Positions 11,750 to 26,396 of a DNA stretch of 64,000 bases are shown here, piece after piece. Origin of the DNA: Rusavskia elegans (Eukaryota > Ascomycota > Lecanoromycetes > Teloschistales > Teloschistaceae). The first letter of the stretch is position 1, and the number at the start of each line of letters is the position of its first letter. The translations under genes were made by a program, and so were the position numbers. The stretch is taken from assembly GCA_011316305.1 (NCBI GenBank), contig SAUG01000087.1:248001-312000 (forward strand). The letters are read 5' to 3'. A model generated the notes under the pieces. It was given only the letters and a program-made list of their open reading frames with translations. It did not search any database and was not told the DNA's origin.

Positions 11750-14700
11750 CGTATCGGTTAATTAATTACGAGCAGTAATTTTCTACTATTTTAGAAATTG
11801 TAAATAGTTAAAGATAGACCGTATTCGGGAAGTACTATACTATTATTAAAAAATTCTATTAAAAATATTAAATAATACTATAGAGATTACTATAAAATAT
11901 TATATTTATTAAAAGTAATTTAACTAATCGGAATACTAAGTTACTATTCCGCTATCTTTTCTATTTTATTATTTTAATCGAATATAGCGATTCAAGCTCT
12001 AATTTTTTATTTATATATATTTATTTTTACTATACGAAAGCTAATTAGATTTTTTATTAAAATATTTCGCGCTAGTAGTATTAAATATCTATAGCAGTTA
12101 CTATTTTTAATAATATCGGCGCTATTATTCTAGAAAAGAAACTTTTAAATTTTATATTTATAGGAAAAGTCTATCGAGCGGCGAAATTGGCTACTATATT
12201 TTCCGAAAGTCTAGTTTTTAGAAAAATCTTTAACTATCTAGTATTATTTAAAAATTCTATTACGCGCTATCTATATAACTTTAAAATTAAATATTGAGAA
12301 AAAACGAATCTAATAATTAAATAGAATATATTTTTTAAATTTTATAATAGTAAATTTATATTCTAAAATCTAATATCTAATAAAACTATTATTTTATTTA
12401 ATTACTTTTTCTAGATTTTCTATAGATAATAGTAGCCGATCTTTTAATTTTATATAAACCCTTTCGACGTTACTAGAAATAATAATACCGAAATTTAAAA
12501 GCTTATTAATATAGTAGCGGTAGAATTTCTCCGTTCTTTTATCTAGTTATATAGTAAAGTAGTAGTTAATAAACTCGAAATCTATTCGTTCGTATTTAAT
12601 TTCTAGTACTTTTTAGTTTTTATAAACTTTTCTATTAGAGCGTTATATATTATCTTTTATATAATTTTATATTCGTTAATTTCTATTTAAAAATAGAGAG
12701 ATCGGTATATTTAAATCTTTAAATTATTATCGATATAATAGAAATATAGAATATAATTAGCTTTAGAAAAAATAATAAAGATTATATTAATAAAAATTTA
12801 CTTTATATTTATATTAAAAAGACTAGAATCTAGAATTTATAATTAGTTATAAAAAAGTTTAATTTATAATAGTAACTAAAAGTAATCTTTTTTTTTTCGT
12901 ATAAAATAAATATATAAACGACGATAAACGTTATTTTTATCGATATATATCTAAAATTAGTATAATAAAATAGTGTAAATTTATTAGTTTTATATATATA
13001 GTTAATAATAAAGACTTTATAATTCTATTTCAGTTATTTAAATCCTTTCCGGTTAGCGAAGAAAAGATATATTAATTAGCTATAGCGAATTTTACGAGCT
13101 TCGGAAATCTACTTTTTTATATTTTTCTTTCTAAAAAGTATCTTTAATAGAGTTTATATAGATATGAATCTATAAAAACCATTCTATTTAATAGTAAATA
13201 TAGTATTATAAACATTCTAAACTTTAATAAAAAGGCGTTAGTTTTTTTTTTCTATTTTATTATAAAAGGAATTAAAGATCTAGCTAGATATATTAGTTTA
13301 CTATATCCGTTAACGTATAATTTCTATAAATTCCGGAAATATATTAGCGCGGCGATAAGTAATAAAGCTTTTAAAATCTACTAATTTATACCCGGAATAA
13401 AAATCTTTAATAATATATAATTTCTATATTTTATAGATTTTTTTATAGACTGCTGCAGCTTTCTAGTAGTAATTATATCAGTTATTAATTATATTATATC
13501 TTTTACTACGCCTTTTATTTATATCTAATTTAATATAGATAAAATAAATTTTGGTAATTTTTTATTTACTAGTAGAATTCTTTTTCGTATTTATCTTTTA
13601 TATTATATAGCTTTATCTTTTAGTAAAGGTATTAACGGCGGTAATAAAATCGTCGAATATATTATATCTTATATTGATAGAAAGAAATAGAAACTATAAT
13701 TAAAAGACTATAATAGCGATAGAAATAGTAGAAAATAATATTAAAGAAAAAGGAATTTAGAATAATTATTTATTATTTTAAACGCGGGGTAATAGAATCT
13801 ATTAATACTAAAGATTAGCTCAAAGAATAATATATTATAAATAGTAAACTCGGGTATTCTATATCTAAAAAAGAAATACTAAAATTATAATATTTTTTAA
13901 TTAATAGTTTAAATCGATGGAAAAGATTTAGACCGATAGAAATGGTAGAAAATAATATTAAAGGAAAAGGACCTTTATTATATTAACTAAACTAAATTTT
14001 AACTACTGAAAACGTATATAATACTAAATATTATATATATTAAAGGCTTGTACTATAGATTAGTATCTTCTAATTAATTAATATAAATAATCTATATTAT
14101 ATTAGATAATAGAATTCTTTAGTAATAACAATAGTATTTTTTAGTATTTTCTATAGTATTTTTTAGTAATAGTATAATACTTTCCGATTATAGTCTTTAA
14201 AGATTATATCGACTATATATTAATATATCCTAAGGAAAAATCATACCTAATATCTATTAATCTAGTTTCCAAAAACTTTGATTCTATCGTCGTTGAAACG
14301 CAGAATATATTGGAAGAAAAAAAGAAATTGTCTAGTATTATATCTAGTTCAGCTGCGAAAAAATCTTCGAAAACAGAGATAAAATAATCGTTTATTGAAT
14401 TTATAATATAATTAGCGACGCCGCGATATATATCCGGTCTTCTGATAATCTATTAATATAGTGATTTATTTAATTATCCGAATATAAATAGAGATAGTAG
14501 TAATAGATATTATAAAACTGTATATTGCGAGTAGTATAACAGCGGCAGTAAAAACGAAAACGGAAACGGTAAAGTAAAATATAAAAATATAAATAACAAA
14601 CTAGGCAGAAAATAAATAAAAGAATATAAAAATCTATTTAACCCCGAAAACTAATAAATATAACGGCTTTAAATCAAGTTATAGAATATAGATATTTATT

Positions 14701-14780
14701 TCGTTTCTATATTTTAAATATTGTATAAAATATAATTAGCTTTTTCAGTTTATTAATAATCCCCGTTATAAAAGTTAACG
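11750..14780. other. AT-rich decayed DNA, nothing firmly recognised
   Basis: Stops in all frames and RIP-like composition. A minus-strand frame near 13020-13330 and a plus-strand frame near 14270-14640 (with NENGNGK) look protein-like but match no family I can name. Confidence 0.45.
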
Positions 14781-14789
14781 ATAAAGGCC

Positions 14790-15205
14790 GTCGAAGCCGA
14801 TCGAAAATTATAAAAAGTATCTAATCGCTACGGCTTCGTAATTTTGAATCTCTTTTTATATACTAAAAATATTAAATTTTAAAAAGATCTTTAAATTAAA
14901 AGTTTGATTGATCCAGCAATTCTAACGAGATTCGAATGGAATAAAATTGATTAGCCGACGTTCCCGCCGTATCCAACGTAGCCTGCGTTTAATCGACGCG
15001 GTTTTAGGCGGCTGTTAGACGGCCTTTTACAGCCCGGCTGTCCCCGCTTTTAGAAAGGAAAATTCGAGTCAGCCTTAAATTTAGATAATACGCGACGTCT
15101 GTTATACGCGGTTACAAAGTTGGTATAATCTTTTAATCGGATCAAAGGTCTTGAAATTTCCTAAAATCGGAGATTTGACAGGCTGACAGATGCGTGTTAA
15201 AAGGC
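14790..15205 (+). repeat. Dispersed repeat, copy 1 (second at 56.99 kb)
   Basis: Matches 56995-57355 in the same orientation. Shared blocks are GAGATTCGAATGGAATAAAA, TTCCCGCCGTATC, CGTTTAATCGACGCGGTTT, TTGCAGCCCGGCTGTC-type, AGGTCTTGAAATTT and AGGCTGACAGAT. Differences are mainly transitions. In the other copy it lies directly upstream of a piggyBac transposase relic, so it may be the 5' non-coding part of that element. Confidence 0.7.
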
Positions 15206-15248
15206 TATAGTCTGTTATCGCGACGGAATAGTAATCGTGCTCCGTTTA

Positions 15249-15661
15249 GACTGGCCGTCGAGTCGAGTTTCGAACCCGGGTTAGCTAATCCGATCCGACC
15301 CGAATCGGATTAGAAAATTCTACGATTCGATTTAATTCGAACTCGAATTGAATTTTATAACCCGATCCGACCCGATTTAGATTTACTAAAATTTTAAACT
15401 CTAGTATAAAAATATAATCCTAGTATAAATATTATATCTATTGATTAAAAATAATTCTAATTAATTAACTACGCTAGCTAGAAAGATTCTAGTTAGATTA
15501 AATATATTATCTAAATATATTATCTAAATATATTACCAATATAATAATAATTATATTATTATATATATAATATTTTAATATTAAAAAAAGTTTAACGGGT
15601 TTTTATCGGATATTCGGATTCGATCCGGATTCGATCCGGATTCGATCCGAAGTGACCAGTC
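15249..15661. mobile_element. MITE-like element with CCCGACCCGA-type repeats, 413 bp
   Basis: Flanked by TA (15247-15248, 15662-15663). The termini are inverted: GACTGGCC at the left and GACTGGTC on the reverse complement of the right end. Subterminal motifs are repeated: CCGATCCGACCCGAATCGG and CCCGATCCGACCCGATTT on the left, and three head-to-tail copies of GATTCGATCCG at 15618-15650 on the right. There is no coding capacity. Subterminal repeats of this kind suggest transposase binding sites (inference). Confidence 0.6.
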
Positions 15662-15733
15662 TAGTTCCGCTGCATCCCGTCGTCAACCTCGTTCTTTTCC
15701 TTTCTACTATTATCAGACCTGAAACTTTATCAA

Positions 15734-16402
15734 ATGGCTGCTATAAATAAAATAGTATCGCTAAAAGATATTCAAAGTAGAATTTATAAATTCAAGAACA
15801 GATCAAAAGGTATATCTACTCTCGATATCACAGATATCGTACGCGGCCATCTGGTTTTCGTCCTAGATATTATACCAGGAAAATTGGATTATATAAAAGT
15901 TATAACAGTGAATATTTAAAAATTAAATAAATTTTTTATTATATTCCAATCTTTCTAATATCGAAAAAGGACTTTACAATCCAACTTCGATTTCGAAACT
16001 ATCTCGGATGATATTACGTACTATCCTATTTTTAATACACTGCCAAAGTATTTATACCTAAAAATTAATTTGTACTACGAGATATTCGTACAATTATTAG
16101 TTAAAGCTAAAGATTATTCGGACAACCCTTTAATAATTTAGCCAAAATATTAAGGCGGGCTGGAAGAGCTTCGATATTATATTCGACGTTATAATTTGAT
16201 TCGCGGGAAAGAGAAATTATACCGTACGACAGAGAAGTAGAATAAAGAAAAGGACGCTGTTTAACAAGTACCTGTTTTTACGAAGGCCTTTAAATCCGCC
16301 TACCCGAACTACCAGCTAGAAAGTCGGTAGTTCGGTATATATCGCAGGATGACTGCGGATATATATCTGTTCAACGATCAGAGAACGCCAAGCTTCGTTT
16401 AA
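15734..16402 (+). pseudogene. Unrecognised gene, decayed after codon 61
   Basis: An ATG at 15734 opens a clean 61-codon frame that ends in TAA. The same frame continues protein-like for another 160 codons with stops at sites where Trp or Gln is plausible: LPKYLYLKINLYYEIFVQLL, then KAKDYSDNPLII, GGLEELRYYIRRYNLIRGKE and VFTKAFKSAYPNYQLESR. It ends at TAA 16400. The stretch is less RIPped than its neighbours. I do not recognise the family. It starts 70 bp downstream of a MITE-like element. Confidence 0.45.
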
Positions 16403-16658
16403 TAGAACTGTCGACGTAGAATTATATAATATTGGACTATTTCAGTATGGATTTAATCGGATAGAATTGGCCGCTATCGGCTATTTAATTGAATGATTCT
16501 ATTTTGTACGTACTTCTAAAAAAAGAAGTTATAAATCTATCTTTATAGCTTCTGTTTTAATAGCTGCTCTCTTTTTTTTATATTCAATTAACAATTTGTT
16601 CTTTTCTATATTATATAATAATTTTTCCTTCGTAGAAAGCTCTTTGATTGTTCTATCA
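16403..16658. other. Spacer before the nested LTR cluster
   Basis: Decayed sequence. The last five bases, TATCA (16654-16658), are the left target-site copy of element A3. Confidence 0.4.
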
Positions 16659-17068
16659 TATAACGTCCCTGTATATCAAAGGGCGTTACGCTCGAACCTA
16701 GCTACAGCCGTAGACGTAGTCCGAACTACTAAATAGTAAGGGAATCCTAGTATAGATTATCGTAACTAATTCTATATAGCCGTAGAGATACGGTTACGAT
16801 ATTATAAGGTATCTTTATTATAAAATAATTAAAAAGAGAATAGTAGATATATATTTAATATTTATATTGATAACTAATAAAAGAATCTATTTATAGAAAT
16901 AATAAATAATATATATAGTAAAAATAGCTATAAGAACCGATAGGTAGCCGTCTACTAAAAGTTCTATTAGAAAAGGCGGCTATAGTAGCTATATATAGCT
17001 ATAGATAATTAGATTTATTTATTTAGCTAATCTTTTTAAAAAACTATTATAGAATCGTAGATATAATA
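16659..17068 (-). repeat. LTR of A3, left copy
   Basis: Starts TATAACGTCCCTG (RIPped TGTAACG) and ends GATATAATA (RIPped GACGTAACA). 410 bp, carrying the GGCTATAG repeats typical of family A. Confidence 0.85.
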
Positions 17069-19130
17069 TAGCCTTCCCTATATCGCTTTTTACCTAACGT
17101 AAAAATCGTATACGAGATATAAAAAGGATTTTCTTTTTTTTTTCTTTTTTTCTTTCGTTAATATCTTTATTATATATTTTTTAAAAAAAAAATCGACTAA
17201 AATCTTTTTATCGTATCTAATTAAAAGAAGTTATAATATCTTTTTCTTATTTTTTATATATCTATAATCTTTTAAAAGAATATAAAATCGAGGTTAATAG
17301 TAATATTTATAGTAAATATACTCGGGTTTAGAAATTATATAATTTTCTAATATCTAATACTATCTATATATTATTTCTTTTATATTCTTTAATTCTACTA
17401 ATTCCCGTAGGGAAGCGTTTTAGATATAAAAAAAATAAACTTCGTTTTAATATCGCGGGTATTTTTAATAAATATTCCGAAACTTATTATTATATCGAAT
17501 CCTTCTTTAATTTTAAAAAAGAAATTCGTAATAAGCGCTTAGCCTAAAAATTAGATTTCTGCCGACTTTTTAGTAAATAAAAATATTTTATTACCTATTA
17601 TCGCGCTTTAAATAAACGCGAAAGTAATTTTATCGTTTAGAAATAATATATACTCTCTCGATTCGATAAATTTAATAATCCGGTTATATTTTATTTTTCT
17701 ATTAGTTTTATACTAGCCGTATAAAAAGTATCCGTTAAATTAATACCTAGATTTATTTCGGGTAATCTAGATTAAATTTTAAAAGCTTTTAACTTTTTTT
17801 AATCTATAGAAAATATAGGATTCTAAAAAAGATCTAGTAAAAGATTTCTTCGCTACTATTTTTATACGTTTCGGATTATATATCTATATTATAAATTATT
17901 TCCGGTTCCTTTAAAAATCCTACTAAATTTTATTCTTTAATAACTATTTCGTTCTATAATAATAAAGATAAATACTAATCGAATTTTTTATTTCTAAATT
18001 AAATACTAAATATTAGATCCGGTATTTCTTCGTTCTAGTCTATTTAGTTTAATTTATAGTATTCGATTTTATCTATAGCTTTAACTATATTCTAGTATAT
18101 ATTTCTAATATAGTTTATCTAAAATTAATAGATTATTTTTTTACTTTTATTATATTTTTTAGTAAGTTATTAAAAGAGGTAATAGTATTTTTTCTAAATT
18201 TTTATTTTCTAAACTTTTTCGTCTTCTTTAAATTTTTTATCTAAATCTTTAATTTCTTTATAATTTATTATTAAAATAGCGTCTATTTTTTAATACAAGA
18301 GATTTTAATAGGCTAGAAAATATATTATTTATAGTTCTATTTTTTTATTAACGGTATTTCTTTCTATTAATTTTTCTAATATTAATTCTTTCTACTTATT
18401 TTCTAAAATAATATAATTTTTCTAACTTTCGATTATAATAAAATTTAATATTCTAATTAATCTATATTTTATTTTAATTTCGATATCGAGAATTCTATTA
18501 TTATTTATTATTTTTCTATAGAAATATCCTTTAATTTTATTATAAAATCTCTTTATAATTTTATTATCTTCCTTTTTATTTATAAGAGCTATTATTTATT
18601 AACTTCCGATTTTAACTTTAAACGTTACTATAAAGAGTTTTTCGGTTTTATATAATTTAAAATCGATGATTAGTTTTATTTTCTATATTCTTCTAGGTTC
18701 TTTAAAATAAAATCCTATTTTCTCTTTATCTAATAAATAGATAGAGTAAATATTATTATAATAGACTAACTAGCTTTTCGCTATATATTTATTAGATTAT
18801 TTTTCTATTATTTTAAAAGAATATTTAGTTATTTTAGTTACCTTTTTAATTAGATAATTTCTTTTAAAGTATTCCGTTTTTCTATATAAATAATAAACTT
18901 TAATTCTCGATTTTTTAATTTTAGTAATATCGAACTCTATCGGATTTCTTCTAAACTTTCTTTTAATAGATTCTATTTTATTAAACGCCTATTTATCTAA
19001 GTATATTTCGTACTATCTAGTATTGATTTTTATTACGAGTTTAATAAGATCTACTAGTAAATCCGGTTTTTCGATTATCGTTATAGCTTTTTTAACTTTT
19101 ATTTAAAATCTTTTATAAAAGTAGACTTTT

Positions 19131-19371
19131 TATTATATACCATTTGAGCTGCCTGGAACTTATATAGAATTCAGTGGATATGGAAATACTAGCCGATAGT
19201 GCCGGCTGACTAATACGCTGACTAAACCCCGTTAACCGCGGTTTATTAGTTCTGCGGGATTCGTTACCTAATTAGGCCTAGCGTTCAGCCTTGTTCGCTT
19301 ATTTATATAGGAACTTTCTATCTATATAGAAATATCAAGCTATTATTATTATTTTAAATCGATATATAATA
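19131..19371 (+). repeat. 5' LTR of element B
   Basis: 241 bp. Contains a doubled GCTGACTAA motif and the GC-rich CCCCGTTAACCGCGG stretch, both also in the 3' copy. Confidence 0.9.
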
Positions 19372-19999
19372 ATTAGTAGTAATAAAAAATTTGTTTATAT
19401 ATACTATATAATATATATATAGCGATTATAAATACCAAGTCCCGTTTATAAATACAAATAATACTAGTAAGGTTATCTATATTTTCGGAAATACTAATTA
19501 TTTTAATTAAATATACTTTATTAGCAGTATTTACTAAATAACTACTATTTTTTACTAATTATATCTTATATATTTAGATATAATAAAAATAAACCGATTT
19601 ATTAATTAGATTTTAATTAATTACAATAGCGATAGACGAGCTATCTCTATTTCTCGATAATAGTACTATCTTTTTTAGGTACTAGCTCGTCGAGTTTATA
19701 GATAGAACCGGTTCTAGGTATACTACTAATTAGTACTAGAATATACTAGACTTATTAAATTTCGTATATAATAATTACAGCAACTCTAGGCCTTTTAGAA
19801 CCGAAGTAGATAACGCTATAGGCGTTAAAATAAAATTATTTTCCCGGCTACCCCGATCGCCTAGATAGTCCGATAAATAGTTAGATAGCAGGGCTATAGC
19901 GCGAGCTACTATTAAATACTTTAAAGAAAATACTACGGAGTTCCGGAACGATTCTATATATATATAAACTATCGTAAATTATCGAACTTCTATTAAAGA

Positions 20000-22900
20000 T
20001 AAAAAAAAAAAAGATACAGTCGATAAAGTTCTAGCGGACCTCTCTATTTTATCTAAATCGGGTATAATCCGGAAACCAAGTATAGCGCGAGGCTATAGTT
20101 CTAATTCTATAGTAATACGATTTTTTAAAAAGTTAGAGGAATAGAATATCGTAATCTAGGTAAAGCTTATAGAACTTTACTAATAAAGCTAATAGAGAAA
20201 AAAAAACGCTTTCGCTGCCGTCTAAACTTTTTATATTTTTTACTAAAGCCGATAAATATAATAAATTTATCGCAGGCGATATTAACTATTTCTACCCCTT
20301 CTATAATAATAAATCCGCCGAAACCGGACTTTATATCGAATATATAGGTAAGAATATCTACTTCCGCGATATCTATATTTTTACCGAACGAGTTAAAGAT
20401 ATTATTAGATTAAATAGTAAAGTTAAGGAAAACCTATAGATATATCTTCGCGGTAAAATTCTATAATAGTATTCTAACGAATTCTTAGATATAGAAAAGG
20501 AATATCTAATAAAAAATCTCGATATATAGATTAACGCCTTAATTTCTCGCTTTAAACTACTAATAGAAGAAGGAATATATATTCTAAATAAAAAAAAGTA
20601 TATTATTAAAAATATAAGCTGCTATCGCGAACCTCGCGAATATAGCTAGACTAGGCTTCGAACTATAAAAATCGCTAAAATAACTAATATTCGGTAAATT
20701 ATTATATAGATATAAATAGGTCTCGCTATTTCTTTTTATATTACTTTTATTTTTAAACTAATAGAAAAGACTACTATTAATACGTTCTTTTAATTAATAG
20801 ATAATTATAAACTCGAAATCTAGACTATAGAAAAAAACTATTTCCGATAATCTCGGAAAATACTCTCTAATAACTCTAGCTATTAATAAATAAGAAATCC
20901 GTTTCTATTCCGGCTTTAACTAGTACTAGGGAATCTAGTATACTAATTAATATTTAATTCCGGCTCTTCCGGATATAAATATTAATATTTTACGATTTAA
21001 TAAACTCTTTAGCTTTTCTAGAAATATTAGCTTCCTTTTATTAAACGGGATCTACTAGAAGCGCCTTTTATTTAAAGCGGCGCGAATTTCTTTTACTCTA
21101 TATTTGTAAATAGATTAGGAAATCTATAAAGGAATTCCTTTCTAATATAGCAGAACTCTATACTAGCGTATAATAATAGACTTTAGGAACTTTATAATAA
21201 CCAATTCTAAAAAAGACTTTATTTCGGCTTAAATTTCTAACGTTTAATACCGCTAGTTCCGCTTTAATAAGCCTATTAAATAGGAGTTTATAAAGACGTA
21301 TATAGTAAAGATTATTCTATTATAAAAGAAGTTTACGTCTAATATATTAAATAGGATCCTATCTATAGATATTATAATAATAGGTCCGCCGAACCTTATA
21401 ATAAAGAGGTCGAATACTATAATAGAGTTTATAAAGAATTAGAATATAAAGAAATTAGCTAGAACTTCGTTAATACTAGACTAAAAATCTTATATTCGTA
21501 TTAGAAGTATAACGCCTTATTCGAATTATATAATAAATTATTTAAATATTTTAAAACCGTTTACTAAAATATAGAAGGTAATAAAACCGAAATATAAATA
21601 CTTATCGCTAATAAATAATCTTCTAGTAAAAAAGATACTTTTATATTTCGCGTAATCGCTTTAAATAGTAAATAGGTTATAGAAACTGGTTTAGCTTTTA
21701 AGCGTTTCTATTACGCCGTTATTCTATTAGCTTTCCGTCCGGATATATCTAATACTAAAGACGTATATACTAATTTAGGAGATATAATATTAATAGCCGA
21801 TAGAAAATTTATTTTAAAAGATATCGAAATTAAAAAACTACCGAAAAAGATTCCTATTTATAGCGTAGGCGAATAAATCTATTAAACCGATAAATTTACT
21901 ATTTTTACCTTCTATTTAAAAGGTATATTAGCTATTATAGAACTTATAAAGGAAATCTATATTGTTAAAAATCTATAAGCTAATCTACTACTAGATATAG
22001 ATATTTTAATTCCGGAAAGAATAATTTTAGATTATTAAAAATAGTAAATTATTATTAGTAGTTACGAAAACTTTAAAGTTAACTTTAATTCCTATATATA
22101 TATAGAGTCTAATCTTAGGCGTATTATTAAAGTTTAAAGTAATATTATTTGAAAATCTAATAGGATTATATAAATCCTAGTATAATATCGAGATAATATT
22201 TTCGGAAACCGTAATTTTTTCTTCGAATCTAAATTAAAGTTAATTCCGAAAATAAACTTTAGCTCTAATAGTAGCGCTTTTACCTATATAGTCGACGCTT
22301 TACTTAGCTTCGTAAATATCTATAACGTAAACTACTCGCCGGTAGTCCTATTTAAATAAATTTAATTTAAAGAAGTTATCGAGAATTAGTATAAAGGATA
22401 TTATACTGCCGTTTTTAATCTAATTCCGCTTATAGCAGAATTAATATAGAGTACTATTAAATATACTATTAAGAAATTAGTAAAAAAGGCAGCTATTAAA
22501 ACTATAGCGATATTCGCCGGTACCGCGGTTATATAAAATAGAACTATATATCGTCTAGAATTACCTAATATAGTTCGTACGTAGAATATTCTAACGAATT
22601 AGAACGTCTTCTATCCGGCTAATAAAGTAAATTTTAGTAAAAGTTTAGCGAGAATTAGCGCGAATCTAGCTAAAAATATCGAATTCGTTAAATTAATTTC
22701 CTTTATAATACCTATTAATTCTAAATTAGAATACTGTCTACCTAATAGTATTACGGTTTATAGTAAACTACTAGTAGCGTAATAACTAGCCGCCGTTACT
22801 AAAAAATACTAAGATATATTTACTAATTAGAGAGCTATAATAGATATTTCTAAAAAGGAATAGATACTAATATTTTTAAAAGAAGAAACGAAGTCTACGC

Positions 22901-25890
22901 CTTTAAAAATTTATAATCTAAACTATATAGACCGTATTAAACTTAATAAAACCTTTAATAAACTATATAAATAAAATAAAATAGAATATTCCGAATAGCT
23001 AACGTCTTTTATATACCCTATTTTTATAGTATAGAAGATTTTCCTAGATAGTATAAAAAAGGGACAAGTAGTAGTTAATATCCGAAGCTTTAAAACTATT
23101 ACGGAAACGGATAGTTATTCCCTTTTACTATAAATAGATATTATTACTTTAATATTAAGGTACTTCTATATTTCTATTATTAATATTATAGGATAGTTTT
23201 ATTAGTTTAGAATCTAACGCCGTAATCGTTATAAATTTACTATAGTTTTTTATCGCGGATAGGAATAAACTTCGGTAGCGTTTATAAAATATAAAGGCTT
23301 ACTAGTATATATATAGCGCTAGACCGATAAATAATTTCGCCCGTTTAAAGATTTTACTAAAGTCTATATAGATAATATTATAATCCTTTTATATAGAATA
23401 AAAGAATATCTAGAATATCTAAATTAAGTTTTCGTTCTATTCCGGAAAAAACGAGTAAACTTTACGCCTTTTAAATTATTTATAGGATATCTTTTAGTTC
23501 GTTTGTTTAGATAACGCGTTAATATACTAGGAATAACTACTTTAAAAAATAAAAGTAAAGCTATTTCGGAAAAGGCTTTTTCTAAATATCTATAGGATTT
23601 AGAAATCTATTTCGGAATAACTAGCTAGTTATATTATATAATCGCAAGATATATATAACTCGCCGAACCTCTATAGAAAAAAAAAATTCTATTTATAAAA
23701 GGATCCGGATAAGGCTTTAAAAAACTTAAATATAAACTTTAATTAACGAAGTTAAAGTATAATCCTATTTTAGAAGAAAAGAAATTATTTCGGGTACTAT
23801 AAGCAGCGTTCGAACTACTAACCTTTTTCTATTATTTTAATTCTACGAGGAAGTTCTATATCGATTTAGATATATTAAAATAATTCGGCTTTATAGTAAT
23901 TATCTACTATATTAAAAAAGACCCTAATAAAAATTTTCTATTTACTAAAATATAGCTAATAATATTTCTAAATAAATATTTTAATAGCGCCGAATAGAAT
24001 TATTAGCTTACCGAATTAGAAGTCGCTAGAATTATCTAGATAATAAAGAAAGCTTACTATTTTATTAATTTATTATTAAAGCTACTAGTAATTATATATA
24101 CTAACTACTCGGTAGCGGTTTTAATTTCAAAATAAATCTCGCTTAAAATAACGAGTACCGATAAAATAAATCTAAAACTTATTCGTATATTATAATATTT
24201 TTTAACTTTTAATATTAAATTACGCTATAAAATAGACAAAACTAATATCGTTTCTAATATTTTATTATAATTCGAGGCGAAAATCTTCTATATACCGGTT
24301 AAAAATAAAAAAGGTATCCTAGATATACTATACGGAAATACTAAATTTAATAATAAAAAAGATATTCTATAATACGCCCCGGATACTATTATACCGATAT
24401 ATTATATAACGTTCGTCGAAATAGTAGACGAGTTTAAATAGCGTATTAAAAAAGGCTACGCTAATAATAAGCGATAGACTAAGATTATTATAATACTACG
24501 AACCTAGGAACTAGATTCTAATATTAAAAATAACGAATATCGCGTACTAGATATTAATTTCCGAATATATAACGAATTCTTTTACTATATTTCTAGAAAT
24601 AGCCGAAATTAATTCTATATTTCGGATAAGCTTATAAACGAAGTTATCGGCGAGGTTTATAACCGGTATTATTAAAGATCTTATTATATATACGAGGAAT
24701 TCTATCTATCGATCTTTATTTATAATATATATAAAAGGATTAAAGAATATATAGAATACTGCTAGTAATACTAATTAAATTAAACGAAGCGGTATAGGCC
24801 CTATAGTTCTTTTAATCTAATTCCTCCGAAAATACCGTTTTATATAATTATAATAGACTTCGTATTCGCGTTATCTACGAAGTTTTCTACTAAAAATTAT
24901 ATACTAACGATTATATATAAATATATTAAAAAGGTTCTATAAATTTCTAGATAAATTATTTATTCCGTAGTTAATTAGGCGAACCTTGTTATTACGGCTT
25001 TATTCGAATATAACTAGAAAATCCTATTAGCTATTATTAATAATAGAGATCGTAAATTTATATTATCTTTCTAGCGCCAGATCTTCTAGAAACTAGAAAC
25101 GAAAATTCTAGTATCTATAATATATTACCTCTAAACCGATAGATAATCGGAACGAACTAATTAAATAGTAGAAATTAATTTTCGCTTTTAATTTACGGAA
25201 TATTCGGATAAAAATTAAATTAAAGTTATTTTATTTCTATAATTCGCGTTTAATAATATAACCAACTTTACTACTAGTATAGCCTTTAACGAACTAATAC
25301 TAGGCTTTCGATCTAAAAATACGGTTAGTACTTTATCGGACCTACCGCCGGAAAATATAAAACGTCTAAAATCTATTAAACGCGTAGAAATAAAAGATAT
25401 AATAGCTTTTAATATCGCTTTTTCTAAAGTCCGTTATAATAACCTATATAAAATCAGGTCTTTTAAACCAGGTAATAAAGTTTTTCTAAAGCTTTATTAC
25501 GGATATACGCTGCCAGATATTATTAATCGAAAGCTTTCGTATTAATAAACTGGTACGTCTAAAGTAATTTATAAAATCGGGTACTTCGTATATAAATTAG
25601 AACTTTCTACTACTATAAAAATCTATCCTATTATTTCTATAGTCTAATTAAAACTAGCGCCTATCGGCGATAATCCTTTTAACCGGTTTCTAGTTAATAA
25701 TAAACCTTCTACCGTCGAAATAGAATTTCCGGAAGAAGATTCTAACTAGTTCGAAATAGAACGAATCGCAGATCGGTAAGAGATACGCTAGCGCTTCTAG
25801 TATCTAGTTAAATAGAAAAGCTATAGGCCGTAATATAATAGCTAGTATAGATTATAAGATTTAATATACTATATAAACTTTATTAACGAA
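20000..25890 (+). pseudogene. Element B gag-pol, RIP-inactivated
   Basis: Reverse transcriptase is recognisable around 22900-23500: RHKFTIVF-type and VAFIKYKGL blocks, then KDFTKVYIDNIII at about 23350-23385 (the catalytic YxDD box reads YIDN after RIP), then VFVLFRKKRVNFTPFK. RNase H is expected at about 23700-24200. Integrase shows the HHCC zinc-binding tail and its follow-on at about 24740-24900: a decayed CxxC, TKRYRPY, PPKIPF and IDFVFALSTKFSTKNYILTI. A chromodomain lies at about 25735-25890 (FEIERIADR, then the YLVKWKSY-type core with stops at Trp codons). Gag lies upstream in 20000-21700 but has no clear knuckle. Stops are nearly all TAG/TAA. Confidence 0.8.
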
Positions 25891-26396
25891 TATAATAAAC
25901 GTTTCTTCCTTTTATCTAGACTTCGTTATTAATAAGAATCTAATTATATCCTAGCGGTATTATAGTAACCGGAATTTTAAGTATCCGCGCTACTAGTAAA
26001 CCTTTTACGCCGTTCCGGATTAAAATTAAAGCGTTTATAAATTATTATATCTCGCCGGCGCTTTATATATTCGACCTGGTATAATTATATTTCTTTTTAT
26101 ATTCGGCAAGGTACTACTACTATCTATTAGGTTCTAATTTAAAAATTCTATTACTAGGCGCTATAATATAGTAGTAATACGTACCGCCTCTATTTAAACG
26201 ATAAAGAAATTAGTTCGGCTGCCCTATTAGCCGCTTTTTATTATTTAGGGGTTCTAGTATAGCCCGGGTTCGATTTCTAGTAGCGCTATTTTCTTTTTAA
26301 CCTTTTAGCGCCTTTAATTTTAACGTTTTTAAAGTTTTTAAATATTTAATACGAGCGTATCGAGGGCGATACTATTTTTTTTCGTTTTATAGTATT

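Noticed and set aside
26215..26295. CCGGGTTCGATTTC resembling a tRNA T arm at the end of element B
   Set aside because: No 5' half with D arm in the right place; probably chance in the 3' untranslated part of the element.
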